From Lunularia cruciata (taxonomy: Eukaryota > Streptophyta > Marchantiopsida > Lunulariales > Lunulariaceae): 64,000 nucleotides of DNA. The stretch spans positions 12,152,001 to 12,216,000 of the forward strand of contig OX419757.1 in the NCBI GenBank assembly GCA_948567375.1, in the 5' to 3' direction. Positions within the stretch are counted from its first letter, which is position 1, and every line of letters starts with the position of its first letter. Below are positions 33,993 through 46,402 of this stretch, piece after piece. Below the pieces are notes generated by a model. The model worked only from the letters and a program-made list of their open reading frames with translations. It did not search any database and was not told the origin of the DNA. The translations under genes were made by a program, and so were the position numbers.

Positions 33993-35917
33993 AGAAAGAG
34001 GTGTATCATTGGTAACTTGCATTGGTTTTGAGGAATTTGCCATTATCTGTGGCTATTATTTTCTAAAAAGATTGCATGTTGAATCTTGTTTATCTTTTGG
34101 GTGGTATTTAAATTATTAGCACTAGTAATATAAATTATTTAAAAAAATTATAGTTAATAAATATTATAATTAGCAGTTTTTTATAAAATAATATTTTGTA
34201 TCTTGGGAACATGGATCTTCTATGCAGTTAGACTCTTGTATAAAATTACGTTTTGCTTAGAGATTTTGGACTTATAAATAAAATTTGCAAATGTAAAGTT
34301 CGGGGTTTATGAGCGTTATTTATTCTAATCTGATCCCTCACTACAATTTCGTTTTGAATTAGAGACTTGAGGATTTTGTGCTTTCTTCAACAGAGCATAA
34401 TCTTTGTAGCTCAATCATTTTGGTTTAGACTATAGTACATGTTCATTGGTTGGGTGGGGAACACGTAAGTAGCATATACTATTATAACAAGTCTAATAAG
34501 ATATTATATCTTAGAGTTTCCTGTTTAGCAAGTAACTATGTACTCATTTACTTTTATATCATCATCTACCATTTAATAATACTATTTGCTAAACTTTCTC
34601 AACTCTATCAAGGTTATTGTATGCTTTCATAACTATTAGATGAGTAATACAGATGTGAGAATCCAATGTTCAGATACTAATAGTATAAGTAGTAAGAACA
34701 GGTTGTTCCTACAAGGATACGGTTCAAAAATAGCTAGACATGAAAGGAAAAAAGTTCACTTTGTCACTAGTCATCTATTGTTGCATCTTTATCCTCTGGG
34801 ATAGGACAATTCCCAGAAGAGTGTACTGCACCCCACAGTGACACAATATAGAAAATAAAATTAAACACTCAATTACATTCAAGAAAGACATCTTGTCAAC
34901 TTGGCTCCTGAAGGTGATGGTTCAGTCTGTATTGAAGGTCATAGGCACTGAAAGCTGTACCCCTTGAACTTACCTATATCATGCATAATGCCGCACCAAT
35001 GAGAATGTTCTACTCTTCTCATAATGTGTTCCTCACTGTTATACTGCAGGTTCGTGACTAGTTCAGACTTTTGTTACATGTGGTACTTCACAACGCTCAT
35101 AGCTCTCGTGGCCAATTGATGCATGCCTCAATCCTTGAGGACATCCAGAGATTCAACACTCCCAGTCAATCCTAATTGCCTTCCTGCACCTCAGCACTTG
35201 TATTCCTCACCACTACTCCACTTAACAATCACAAAACATACAAAATACTAACATTGATGCATTAAGAAGCATGGAGCTCCTCATTGCATCTTCCTCAATA
35301 CAGAATTCAATTCATGCATACACATACAATCACAAATGTGGATAATGAAATTATAAAGCTTGGAGTTTCACACAGGCATGAGCTGGACTAAACTGAACTG
35401 ATCTCGTGTTATGTTGGGGTGATCTCCCTTATACCTTCTACTACAACAAGATATGGTGCATCCATGGCTGTGCAATGCCACAATCCCTAGATTAGCTCTC
35501 ATTATGACTAACCCTAATGTGCCTACTCTATTATACCAAATTAATATCATGACTGCCCCACCTACAAAGTGCGTCCACTATACACTCTACCAGTCCCAAA
35601 CCTCTAGCTAGATATCAAGAGAATGCTCTCAATGACATGGTGCAGGAAAAATTGTTGTATTGTACATGATCATCATCCTCCCCAACATTATATACACGTT
35701 TTTCACCGGACTGGTGCTTACCCAACTGACATACTGTCCCTGTTGGCAGGCTGTCATGGTGATGCTTGACTATGATAGTACTCTACCATGATGAGGTTTG
35801 ACTCCAATGACATAAAGACTCCAATGGTCAGATGACTCTGATAGTCGTGGTATAAAGATTGCACCCCAAGGGTGTTAGTTATTTTACATTTGTACATGTG
35901 TATCAATATAGCCAACT
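33993..35917. other. No recognisable gene
   Basis: 33.99-34.7 kb is AT-rich. 34.8-35.9 kb is of more balanced composition but has only short frames without domains. The right part is downstream of the coiled-coil pseudogene stop. Confidence 0.45.
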
Positions 35918-37430
35918 CTACTTCCCTGACCCACTTTGCTTTCCTGATGCATCTTCTCCCTTGCATCTTGGGATCAGTTCATCCACATGCTGCCTGTATT
36001 CTTTGAGCTCTTGGCTGACCTTGTTTAGGACATTGTCAAATTGGTCGTTGATATGTTTCTGTAGCTTCTTGTCCAATTTGGCCAATTGCTCAATCTAATA
36101 CTTCTTTGCCTCCAAAGCAGGTATCTCTGACTTTAGCTCCCATATCTTTGCTTGATGAACTTGGGTCTACATCACCATTTCTACTTGAGTCTTCAGCTGG
36201 TTCACAATATCCTCCACTACTATGATCACAAGCATCTGCTCCTCATCCAAAGTATCTTGGATGGATTGTATCTCCATGTCCACCTCTTGCCTAATCTTCA
36301 CACAAAGGATCTGCTCATGGTCCTTGTGGCCACTGATAATTGTGGTCAGTTTCTCAATGCGCATTTGGGCCTTTTTAACCTCTGGGTTGGCGGCCTGCTT
36401 GTCCTTGGCACTTTAGTTGTGGAGAACCTTTAGTTCTTTCTTGAAAGACACCACCTCCTTGTCTCTAGCACTTAACTGCTCCTCTTCATGCTTCTTCTTC
36501 ATCTCATCCCCATGATGCTTAGACCTCCCTTTAAGAGCTAGCAAATTGGAGTCCAATTGGCTAATTTGTTGTTGTGCTCCTAATATCTCCTTCTTCATCA
36601 GGTCTATCTCCTCGTCCTTCTCCTTCAACTTATCGTCTTGGACTGCCTTGTAGTCCACAAATGCCTATTTGTGTTGGGCAGTACCAACCTCCTTCACTAC
36701 AAGCTCAGCCTACACTTGGTGTAATTCTGCTCAATACTGTTGCAGCAAGATGTCACTATCTTTCTTCCACACCTTGTAGTTTGTGGACAAGCATCATGCT
36801 TTCCTCTTGCTCATTGCATTTTTGTATCCTTATATCTGAGAGCAACCTCTAGTTCACAAACTCACAATGTGTCAGCATGTGGGAGCATTTCTATTTGTCT
36901 GGTCTGACCCACTGGAGTTTGATTGTGGTGACAACTTCTTCCTCTATTAACCACGGACCCTCCTCCCAACGGCATGATTTCATGAGCCTCTAACTGATCC
37001 ATCTTTTGCTCTTGGTATTGGCAATGCTCCCAGAGCTTAGTAAGTTGAGCCTCCATGCATGCAATGCTAGCACAGGCCTTGGTCAAATCTTTATTGGCCC
37101 CCAGTTTCTCCCAAACAGCCTTCTGCATTTCATAATGTAAAACCTCTATCAAGCATCTCTAGTCCATCACGGTCGGGTTGATATCCCAATGCATAGGCAA
37201 CAGGTCCTCCATGGCCTTCAACACCAGTCCCAACATGTGAGAAAACTAGGTCAACAAGGGCGGGTGATTCATGGGTAATTTAGCCCTAACTCCTCATAGG
37301 CCGGTGATATCCCAATGCATAGGCAACAGGTCCTCCATGGCCTTCAACACCAGTCCCAACATGTGAGAAAACCAGGTCAACAAGGGCGGGCGATTCATGG
37401 GTAATTTAGCCCTAACTCCTCATAGGCCGG
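35918..37430 (-). pseudogene. Long coiled-coil protein pseudogene
   Basis: On the minus strand one frame can be followed from about 36850 to a stop at 35918 with several in-frame stops. It reads DDKLKEKDEEIDLMKKEIL, QQQISQLDSNLLALKG, EMKKKHEEEQLSARDKEVVS and EEQMLVIIVVEDIVNQLKTQ, ending KCKGEDASGKQSGSGK-like. The upstream part (37152-36862) is in another frame and also heptad-rich (VWEKLGANKDLTKACASIAC, EAQLTKLWEHCQYQEQKM). Charge and heptad pattern indicate coiled coil. No catalytic or DNA-binding domain is visible, so the family is unknown; it could derive from a transposon-encoded structural protein. Confidence 0.6.
37179..37430. repeat. Two 126-bp tandem copies
   Basis: 37179-37304 and 37305-37430 differ at about two positions (ACTAGG/ACCAGG and CGGGTGA/CGGGCGA). 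The unit is a multiple of three and lies at the 5' end of the coiled-coil pseudogene, so it would duplicate 42 codons in frame. Confidence 0.95.
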
Positions 37431-38813
37431 TGTCAGACGTGCCCTTATTTCTTCTTGTTGCAATATCAAGGCCATTTCCCATTCTTGTGGGTGATCAAAA
37501 GATAGGTGTCATGGTCACCAGGGTGTGGTCTTCATGGGGTTTCAATGGAGAACTTGACGTTCCTTTCTCCTTTGGTGATCTTCCAATACCCGACACTTCA
37601 GTAGCCACTACAACTCTAGCAATAGCAACTGTATGACATATTCTCTTTTTATTCATTTACGTTAATCTCAGAACATGAGAAACGTAGCCGGCCTTGAAGC
37701 ACATCATTTGTGTCAACATGTGCGAATCAACTTTCTCCTTTCTTCGTTGTATAAAATCACTATTGCATAAATACGTTTCCTTCAAGGACTTCTGCGCGTA
37801 GTGGTTAATTTATATGCTGTACAAGGAAGTCATCACAATCTTCGTGATGGCTTCCTTTACTCTTTATTTTCTTTCTTCAGCAGAGTGCCTATGTCTTTCC
37901 CACTATGCTAAGCATTTTGAATGTGTGTGCTCACCTGGACTACATAACCTAACTACTTATTGTGCAGGCGCAGTGGGTAAGGGAACGAATTCGCCGCGAT
38001 ATCCTACCGACCATCGATGAAGATGTGAGTTGATCCATGCTGCGAAAACTGCTCCTGTACATAGATTGCTGAAAATAGGGAGAACCTGTGGATTAAAGGC
38101 TAATTCCACGTGACATCTTGTGGCTTCATTGCACGGCGAGGAAGAACAGTGATCATGGCAAGCGAATACGCAGTACTGCACAGCTTCTGGAACGCACATA
38201 TACAATCGGAAAGCAATAGCAAAGAGAAAACCTTATTCTTTTGGCTAGACATTGCAGACAGTTAAAGAATCTGACTGATAAGCAGCTGCCTTGTCTGTTT
38301 CTTGACCTGGTGGGGTAATATTCTCGGATCTCTCAGGACAACACGGTACTCCTCATCCTGCTGTAACGAACTCTGTGCTGGATTGTTTAATAACAATCAG
38401 AGCGTTTGAGGAACATTCGGCTTGAGGAGTTTCAGGATCGAGTACTTGGAGTCCCACCAGAGGTAACCGTAGGCGCTTTTGACATGATGTAGCGGTTCCA
38501 GCTGAGATCCGATTCGTGTTCTCTTATCTGCGATGCGATCTAGGCTGGTACACAGCTGAGACTGTTCCATTCGAGAAAGAAGTCCTGTGACCTGGATGAC
38601 GATTTTAGGGCACTGAAGATTTAGTCAGCTCGGTAGTTGCGGTTTCTATACATCCTGCAACCTCGTTGATCGCTGCCAGTTGGTTCACAAGGTCCCTATC
38701 GACCTGTTTAAACCATAATTTTTGAACGATGTGATATCCTAGTGGACCAATTTTAGTTCCGAACATCCGTTTGTACATTAGAAAGAACACTGGCGACATG
38801 AGGGATAGTGATG
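37431..38813. other. No recognisable gene
   Basis: Several frames of 60-80 codons, none with a domain. The composition is nearer to coding than the neighbouring AT-rich parts, but I found no splice-consistent gene. Confidence 0.45.
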
Positions 38814-39115
38814 ATTGACTTTACAAGTACGCGAACATCTTCCTGATGTATGATACGTAGGATCAGCACAAGTATGTTAGAAACTATCGAGACGTGCAGA
38901 CACCTTGTAGACTAGTGGATCTTGCACATTGGACCCAATCAACGCCCGTTATTTCGGGCTCCAGAAGTGCTAATAATTTTTTACGACATCCAAATAACAA
39001 CTGTACAATGTCTACTCCTATCGGACTGCAATGTGTACTGCTACTGGAATAAAATTATGTAGTGGTGGAATAAAATTATGCGATGTCCATATTAACTAAA
39101 ATACTAATATGTCTC
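38814..39115 (+). repeat. Dispersed repeat, copy B
   Basis: Direct-orientation relative of 29573-29830, starting at the same ATTGAC.TTACAAGTAC point. It contains an added segment with GGAATAAAATTATG repeated. Confidence 0.8.
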
Positions 39116-39201
39116 CGATACTGCTACTGGAATAAAATTATGTAGTGGTGGAATAAAATTATGCAATGTCCATATTAACTAAAATACTAATATATCTCCG
39201 A
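39036..39201. repeat. Two 83-bp tandem copies
   Basis: TACTGCTACTGGAATAAAAT begins at 39036 and 39119. The copies are almost identical (for example GCGATGTCC against GCAATGTCC), so this duplication is recent. Confidence 0.9.
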
Positions 39202-42200
39202 TACTAGACATTGATCTTGTTGCATAGCTCTATACTTATACATGGAGATCTTAGTTCTTATTATATTATTTACTCGTTGTATATCCAAGAGGATGGGTAA
39301 TTATCATTTTCGAAATTTTATAAAGTAGAGGGTCCTAACGATAACATCTGCCATTATCATTTGATTATCTCGTACTATAATCTCGAATCAAAAATAAATT
39401 GATCTTAACTCGTATTGTATAGAAAATCATAGTGATCCTCAATCGAAGTGAAATATCCATTCTCCTCTAGTAGCGTGGCAAACACATTTCTTACTCCCGT
39501 ATGAAATTTTGAACTCATGTAAGAGAGGCCAAGCCAACCAATCATCTTTCAACTCATAGCTAGCTAGTCACAAGCGTAGCAATACTTTCTTTGTAAAGAA
39601 TAACTCCACACTTTGCAGTGTTTCATGGTAAATACAAACACGTGCCATGTCAAACACATTTCTTACTCCCATCTCAAGTTTTGTAAAGTCATGTAAGTGA
39701 CGCCAAGCCAACCAATCTCTTAATTCTAAAGAATAACTAGCGAGTCCCAAGAATAACATTACTCTATTTGTGAAGAATGACTCCACGCATTCAAAACTGT
39801 TTTATTTGCCATTTTATTGTATAAAATTGGAAGAGTGAAGTCATACCCTATTGTTGCAAAAATTGTATAGTTGTCATTCTTTTTGTTACTTCTGTGACCT
39901 GTCGGGCCAGAAGGCTGCTCCCTGAGATGTAAGTCTTCCACAGCAGGCTCCTGCCAATGGTATGAGAGATGGGTCGCGGTTCGGCTTATGCAATCACCTC
40001 CTTGCAAACCCCCACTGCTGCACTGTATCACCGCATGTAGCATGTAGCAACACGTGGCCACGTGTGAACGCATGCGAAAGGACGCAGTCATGCCTTCTGC
40101 CTGCAGATCATCAAAATCGGCCGGGCCACGAGGCCTAGTGACTGCATAACTTCAAGGGTTGGCAGATATGATGGAATAGGTAGAAATGCCACAGCCTAAA
40201 GCAGCAGAAAAGACAAATAGAATTTTGCTACAAAATCCAGCTAACGAGGGAATTCCTGCGTTCGTTTTAGTCTGAATCGAGCCTGAGCCTAGAAGCGCAT
40301 GCAGCGATTCGGCCCTGGTACTCTTTTGGTCAAATACTCTTTTTGTCCCAGGATTTGTCTTGAAAGCATGTTGTCAAACTCTGCCTCGTATTGGGTCACT
40401 GACCCAGTACCCGACAACGTTGTATGGTTCGGGAGATGTTCGAGATGGTGTTACGAAATGGATTTCGATTCTGGTCCCTAGAGTAGATATTGACACTAAC
40501 ATGGGCTTACTGAAGAACACAAAGTTTGAACGTAAGGTCTGTTCGTAAACTCAGGGTTATTATGGCAAAGTAGTGCAACAAAAAAAAGGAATATAAAGCA
40601 TCAAGAAGTGCATGCAAGAGGGGATAAGAAGTACGAATCTTAAGAAAAGAAAAAAAAGGATTATGTATGTAGAACTACTATCCTAGCAAAACAAGGACAA
40701 AGAAACCAAATAATTTATTATTGACGATGCGATATATATGTTTCGGTAGATGAGGAAAGAGAGTCTTATACTTTGACAAGGGAGTTTCTATTGCTACTGC
40801 TTGTCTATGAAAGCTCCCAATGCTTTAGAGTATTGTAAAGTGATAGGGACTCTTTATCTAAGATATATGGGCAGCATGGTTCGAGAGATAACCATAGCTC
40901 CTCTATAAAGAAGAGAAACTATAGGCGAGAGGGACAGTAAAACTGGTGACTAAGATGCTTGAAAATACACACCACCAAAGGTATAAAGACATCAAAGGAC
41001 AGCCAAGATGCATAATAGTACTCCTTCCTCCACATGGTGATGATTGTTGGTATTCCTACCTGAATCTAGACTCATGCCAATGACTCAACTCCTAGCAGGT
41101 TGACAATCACCCCATCAAATAGTGAATGTTGACCCATTTTCATACACCATGGAGATGGTCCAAGTAGATCCAACCCCAACTCAATCTATACTTTGGATTG
41201 TATATATAGCAAAATATGTATCATTGTATCTTAGATTGAATCATGAACTTTAGTGAGCTATCCTTCTAAAGCACATTGTAAAATATGCATATTAGATCCA
41301 CACACATGTTTGGTAGCTTTAGAAATGTTGATCTGATAAATCCAAATGCAAGCAAGGAACTATAGTAAACTCCTTGAACATAAAGCAAAAGTGTTTCAAT
41401 TAAAAGGTATACATCAAGTATCTCCAGAACCTTTTTCTCCACAAGAGAATCTTAGTTCCAACAAGTAAAGGTGCATCAATAAAAATGTGTAAGGGTATGA
41501 ATGTGCATATGCTCACTAAAACCTGCAAAAGAAATTCTAGAATCTATTGATACAATATCAATAAACATGGAGAGTGTTATGTGTGTAGGATCTAGTAATA
41601 AGTAGCAAGTAAAATAGAGATATGATTGGGAATCATATGTGCTTGAATCAACTATTGTAATAAATACCAAAAGAAAATTATGACAATGATGTAAGAACTT
41701 ATCTACTAGTAAGATGTCCACTAGAACCCATATTCCTAAATAATCAACTAGTGCAATGGCCTGTTGCAATATGAGACCATGTACTTCTATAGCTATAGGA
41801 AGAGCTATTGGTAACCTATTGGACCCTATCCTCCTATAGTTATATAGCTGTGGGAACAACTAATGATAGCATATGCCACTCATCTAATAATTGTGTGAAT
41901 ATATATGACATATTGTTCAAAATTGAAGAAAATTTTAGAAGATTTGACATATGATACTTTCAAATATATATATACAATAAATTACATCTATGAGTGGGTA
42001 AGTATGGGGCTAAATAGGATGCTCTAGGGATATAACATCTTGTTAGAAGTGAATAGATCACCAACTTTGGCCTACACCAATGCGTCTCAAATAAATGAAG
42101 TACAAAAATTATCTTCTCCTAGAAGAGAATCTATAACTCTCAAACCTCCACTTCAAAATTAGAACCGTCATGGAAAGTAAGAGGAAATACATACCTCTCA

Positions 42201-42559
42201 TGAACTCTAAACACTCCATTTACAAATGTCACTCATAAATCCAATGTATCTAAGCATAATGTAAAAATTATACAAGACTCTAACTAAATACAAAATTCAT
42301 GTTCACAAGATAGAAACTATTGTTTTATAAAAGTTACTAATCATATCGTTACTTAATTAGAATAATTTTTGAAGTAAAAAGATATTTTTACTTCAAAAAT
42401 ATTATATTATATTGTATTAAATAATATATTAAATCATCTAAATAGCAACCAGAACATAAACCATCTTCAAGATGTAATCTTTTTAATCAAATAATATCCG
42501 TAGATAACACGTCCTTTAAACCAAAGCACGTTCTCAGCAGCATGCATCTTTTAAAAATA
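39202..42559. other. No recognisable gene; repeat-rich
   Basis: Holds copies 2 and 3 of the CCAAT-containing dispersed repeat (about 39517-39612 and 39692-39785). 39.76-40.55 kb has open frames of 60-110 codons without domains. 40.6-42.3 kb is AT-rich, with a minus-strand frame at 41476-41859 that I could not assign. Confidence 0.45.
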
Positions 42560-42718
42560 GACTTCTAAATTCCTCGTTTTACACCCAGTTCATTCAACGA
42601 GTTTACATCGAACCAGGTTATTTTGGACTTCGAATTTTAATTTCAAACGAGGTAGTTTCACACTAGATAAATGTAAAGCCTCCAAACCTGAAAGTGGCTC
42701 AAGGCTCAGTGGCTAAAC

Positions 42719-42822
42719 GACAACGTTTGACTTTCGTTCTGATGCATCTATGCTCCAAATACTCAAATTTGACAACGTTTGACTTCCGTTCTGATGCATC
42801 TATGCTCCAAGTACTCAAATTC
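42719..42822. repeat. Two 52-bp tandem copies upstream of the 43130 gene
   Basis: GACAACGTTTGACTTTCGTT begins at 42719 and GACAACGTTTGACTTCCGTT at 42771; the copies differ at about three positions. They end about 310 bp before the predicted start codon, in what should be promoter or 5' leader. The inverted copy at 33.8 kb has a single unit. Confidence 0.9.
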
Positions 42823-43129
42823 GACAGCGTAATTCAACCTAAATGATACTTCCCATCTATCCGCTCAAATTGCTCGTCAAGCAGACAACGTCTATATCCT
42901 CTAAAGATGGCACCAATAATTCATGTTGTCCGTATATGCAGTGCAACTGGTATTGGATCTACAGAGTGAGCTTTACCTTTTCACAACCTATAAGTTTGTT
43001 GATTTTGACACTGCCTCATACAGACGGAGCTACCTTTCCGACAATAGAGTATCTCTACTACTGCATTGGAGTTGGTGCATGCCGTCGCCAATGCCATCGA
43101 TTCCTTCCCGAGCTTTCAATTCTTGTGCA

Positions 43130-44653
43130 ATGCCTATCAAGGTGGCTGTCGTGTCGAGCAATGAGAACAATTCTGTGTGTGGATTTGAATATGTGCATCT
43201 TGATTCTCAGTCTCCGAAGCCGATTGGTGTTAGAGACTTGCACTACATCCCAAATTGTGGAGCCGAAATTGTGGTCGATGATTTCTACTCTGATCACAGC
43301 AAGACTGGAGCCAAGCATAAAGAATCTGTAGAGAAAGTGTTGCAGTTTCTCTCAGGTGGCGATACAGACTTGAACAAGAAAGGACTGTCAGTCGGAAGTT
43401 CCATGTTTGTTGAACAGCTGGGAAAACTACCACCTGAGGGTGAGAAGCAGGCCTTATCGTACAGTCATTTCGTCGAAACTAGTTTTACGTCAAAATCTGC
43501 TCCAAATGACATTCTACAGTTTTTAAATGTTAGAAATACAGTGAGGAATCTAAAGGCCAAAGACCATGTTGCTGCGTTTGGCTCGATCCACATAGTCACT
43601 GGTATGTGCCTCTTTTCAAAAGAACATCCTATGTACAGTCCTTTCCGAGTAGGTTCCTTAACACAAAAAGGATTTGTAGCACCCCCATTGCCAGGAAAGG
43701 AGGTCCTTACGATGGTAGAGATTGAAAGCCTCGTTCTCCTTCCTAATTCAGTTGCAGATATTGTTTCCATTCTTCCCCACAACATTTCTGTATCTATCGT
43801 CATAGATATTCCTCAGGTCCAATATTATGCCTCCCTCTTAGATAGGTGTAATGCACATCTGCACTGTGATGAAAGACATAAGCTGAATGCGTGGTTTCAG
43901 CTTGTGGATTATCGGCACTGCAAACTCTCATCTATTATGAGAAAAGCTACAGAGAAGGCTTTGCTTATGAGGGGCGTAGTGCGGGAGAATGTCAGAGTGA
44001 CGTGCAGTTCATGGATGGCAGAGCTCATCCCGGCACTCAAATCTATCGTTAATGACGAGTGTAGAACTCCGACCGTAGAGGAATTTGAAGGCTTGCTCAA
44101 CAATGATCCTCTATGGGCTTCATTCTTTGAATGCGTCGACCAGCAAAGTAAGTGGTCATCGACCTTACATACTCTGGGACTAATGAGCTACTCTTTCCAG
44201 CTTATCCGTCCTGTGTTTCAACGCCTGCAGAATTCTCACAGAATCCAAGATGGCAGGCAGCTTCTTCTGCAAATCGATACTCCGGAAGAGCAGAAGATCA
44301 CGTTATATGCCAAGAATATATTGAAAAGCCTTAATAAGAGGTTTCAATCCAGCATTGAACGCCAACCCCCGCTGTTACTTTCCATTTTCGGTTCCGGTCG
44401 CATCTTCCGCAAACGATGTAATGATGCAGTGATTTTTCGGGAAGATTGCAAACAAAGTGAAGTTCAGCAACAAAAGCTGGAGCTGATTAAATCTGCTGAT
44501 ATTGTAGCTGAGCTGTATGGCTGGAAAGAGACTCAAATTATTCAGCAGCTGATGCGTGAGGATGACATGCTTAGCCAAGACTTAGAATGCATTCACCAGA
44601 AGGGTCTGTCGATAATAATGATTCCACATTTTGCACATACATCGCATATATAA
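43130..44653 (+). CDS. Unrecognised single-exon protein of 507 residues
   Basis: A continuous frame from ATG 43130 (MPIKVAVVSSNENNSVCGFE) to TAA 44653. The frame is open further upstream, to an ATG at 42923. I prefer 43130 because the paralogous fragment at 33 kb agrees in frame only from this methionine onward; upstream the two differ by a one-base indel. No signal peptide or membrane segment is obvious. Features that may help: IPNCGAEIVVDDFYSDHSKT near residue 50, GMCLFSKEHPMYSPFR near 155, a hydrophobic strand VSIVIDIPQVQYYASL near 220, a charged helix ERHKLNAWF followed by SSIMRKATEKAL, then VRVTCSSWMAELIPALK, and a helical, basic C-terminal third. Codon use looks like real coding sequence. 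Function unknown. Confidence 0.8.
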   Translation: MPIKVAVVSSNENNSVCGFEYVHLDSQSPKPIGVRDLHYIPNCGAEIVVDDFYSDHSKTGAKHKESVEKVLQFLSGGDTDLNKKGLSVGSSMFVEQLGKLPPEGEKQALSYSHFVETSFTSKSAPNDILQFLNVRNTVRNLKAKDHVAAFGSIHIVTGMCLFSKEHPMYSPFRVGSLTQKGFVAPPLPGKEVLTMVEIESLVLLPNSVADIVSILPHNISVSIVIDIPQVQYYASLLDRCNAHLHCDERHKLNAWFQLVDYRHCKLSSIMRKATEKALLMRGVVRENVRVTCSSWMAELIPALKSIVNDECRTPTVEEFEGLLNNDPLWASFFECVDQQSKWSSTLHTLGLMSYSFQLIRPVFQRLQNSHRIQDGRQLLLQIDTPEEQKITLYAKNILKSLNKRFQSSIERQPPLLLSIFGSGRIFRKRCNDAVIFREDCKQSEVQQQKLELIKSADIVAELYGWKETQIIQQLMREDDMLSQDLECIHQKGLSIIMIPHFAHTSHI

Positions 44654-46402
44654 AATTGAATTGAGTTGCACACATGAGCTCAGGATCCGGGAATTAGAGT
44701 AGGGAAATCTAGTGCGATAGGTTACATATACATATAGGATAATATAGGTTCGGCTTAATCTTAGCAGCCAAATTAGTTGGCTTGCCCAACAGTTGAAAAA
44801 CTCAGTTTGTACTTGTTGCCACAAACTATATTCGATCCAGACTGTTAAACTGGGCCGATGGATTAGCCCATTCCTACTTCCGCGCCGTTGTCCATGATGT
44901 CGCATGGGAGACAAGAATGCGAATACATCACAGCCGGTAACCTGCCGCTAAGACCGGAATCTTCGATCTACAGCACTTTGCGATCTGCCAACTAGTCGCT
45001 TGTGTATCAGTAAATTATCCATTTTTGATGTGATTTGAAGTGGGTCGTTCTACCGACAGAGTTTCAACTAAGACAGAGTTAAGGCTTGCATTCAGTCAAA
45101 TGGAGGAAATGATGGTATACATATCCAGATCGAACAGATATTGTGGGCACTACATTACTGATCTGATCCCATGATCCGGTATAGGATTCGTAGTATCTGA
45201 GAAGGAAGAAAAGCATTTTGAGACCTACTTTTGTTTCAGATGCATGATAGAAATAGTTTGTGCTGTGAAGTACCCTGAAATAGCCGCCTATTCTTCCAAT
45301 CCCTGGCTCGGTACTAGCGAAGTTCTTTGTTTTTAACCAAATTACAACGCACAAACAGAACTCGGTTCCCCTCACGATATCACTCCCAATGTCGACGCCG
45401 CACGTTGAGTCTTGATCCTCTTTCTGAGTTGTCTTAGCTGTCTTAATCCACTTCAGCTAAACCTTTGTTTTTGTTACTACGTTTACGTGAACCCGAGCAA
45501 CCGAACTTCGAGCGCTGTTCAAAGCTCTGAGTAAGCTTAAAGATGCTGAACATGGCATTGATGGGAACTGCAGAGCAAGGTACGCATAGCAAAACTATCT
45601 TAAGGAGGTTGAATTCGGGGCATAGAATCCCAAGGAGCACTCTATACTGTAGCTACGAATAGATGACCACAGATAAATCTGCAATTTCTGTCTACTTCAT
45701 GGCGCACCGTGAGATTACTGTAACTATTTCATCGTAATGTATCCTTTGGTGGCAATTTCATCCCTAGTTAAGAGATCTCGTTGTTCGCACACATTGTGGA
45801 TAGAAGTTATTGGTAGCTTTAAAAGAACAAAGAAACGACCATGTTGAAATCATCATGACGAATTTGCTCAAAGTGAAAAAGATTAGGATCAGATGAAATG
45901 ACTCTAGAATCGGGGAGGACTCGCAGCGGGACTATGCGCACGATATGACGGCATCGAAGCTTGTATGATGCTCGAGTAGAGAGAGGCTGGGCACCTGAAG
46001 CTGCATCGCTCTGGGCCCCGCCCCGCATCTCCACTTTCCTTAGGGAGATGGATAGATCTGTACATTATGGACATGCGTTTCCCGCATGATCGGATGTTGC
46101 GTTGGCTGCCGTAATTCTAGGATACCGCTGACGGCCCCAAACATGTTCTACGCGCCGCGTTTATGTGGCGCCTGGAGGAAGGATTTGCAAAGATTTGTTA
46201 CTGTAGTCGCGGCGAAAGGTGAGAGGAAGTCTCAGGGTTCAAGTGTCAGCAAAATTAGGCGAGGAAGACTTCAGAACGCATGAAACTTTGGAAGACAAGA
46301 CTAATCATCTGCTGCAGCGCCCAGAACAGTAGCAGTTTTGACTTTTCTATTTTCGTTTTAAGGCCCTAGTTTTGCATGTAATTGTAGCATTTCATTTTAG
46401 CC
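44654..46402. other. No recognisable gene
   Basis: 3' flank of the 43130 gene, then mixed-composition sequence. Minus-strand frames at 44582-44914, 45079-45375 and 45819-46034 carry no recognisable domain. Confidence 0.45.

Noticed and set aside
39759-40091. Minus-strand frame of 110 residues
   Set aside because: No domain, no paralogue and no splice partners; the length is within the range expected by chance at this composition.
41476-41859. Minus-strand frame of 127 residues, hydrophobic
   Set aside because: Very AT-rich and repetitive (runs of Leu/Ile/Asp); no motif of a transporter or retroelement could be confirmed.
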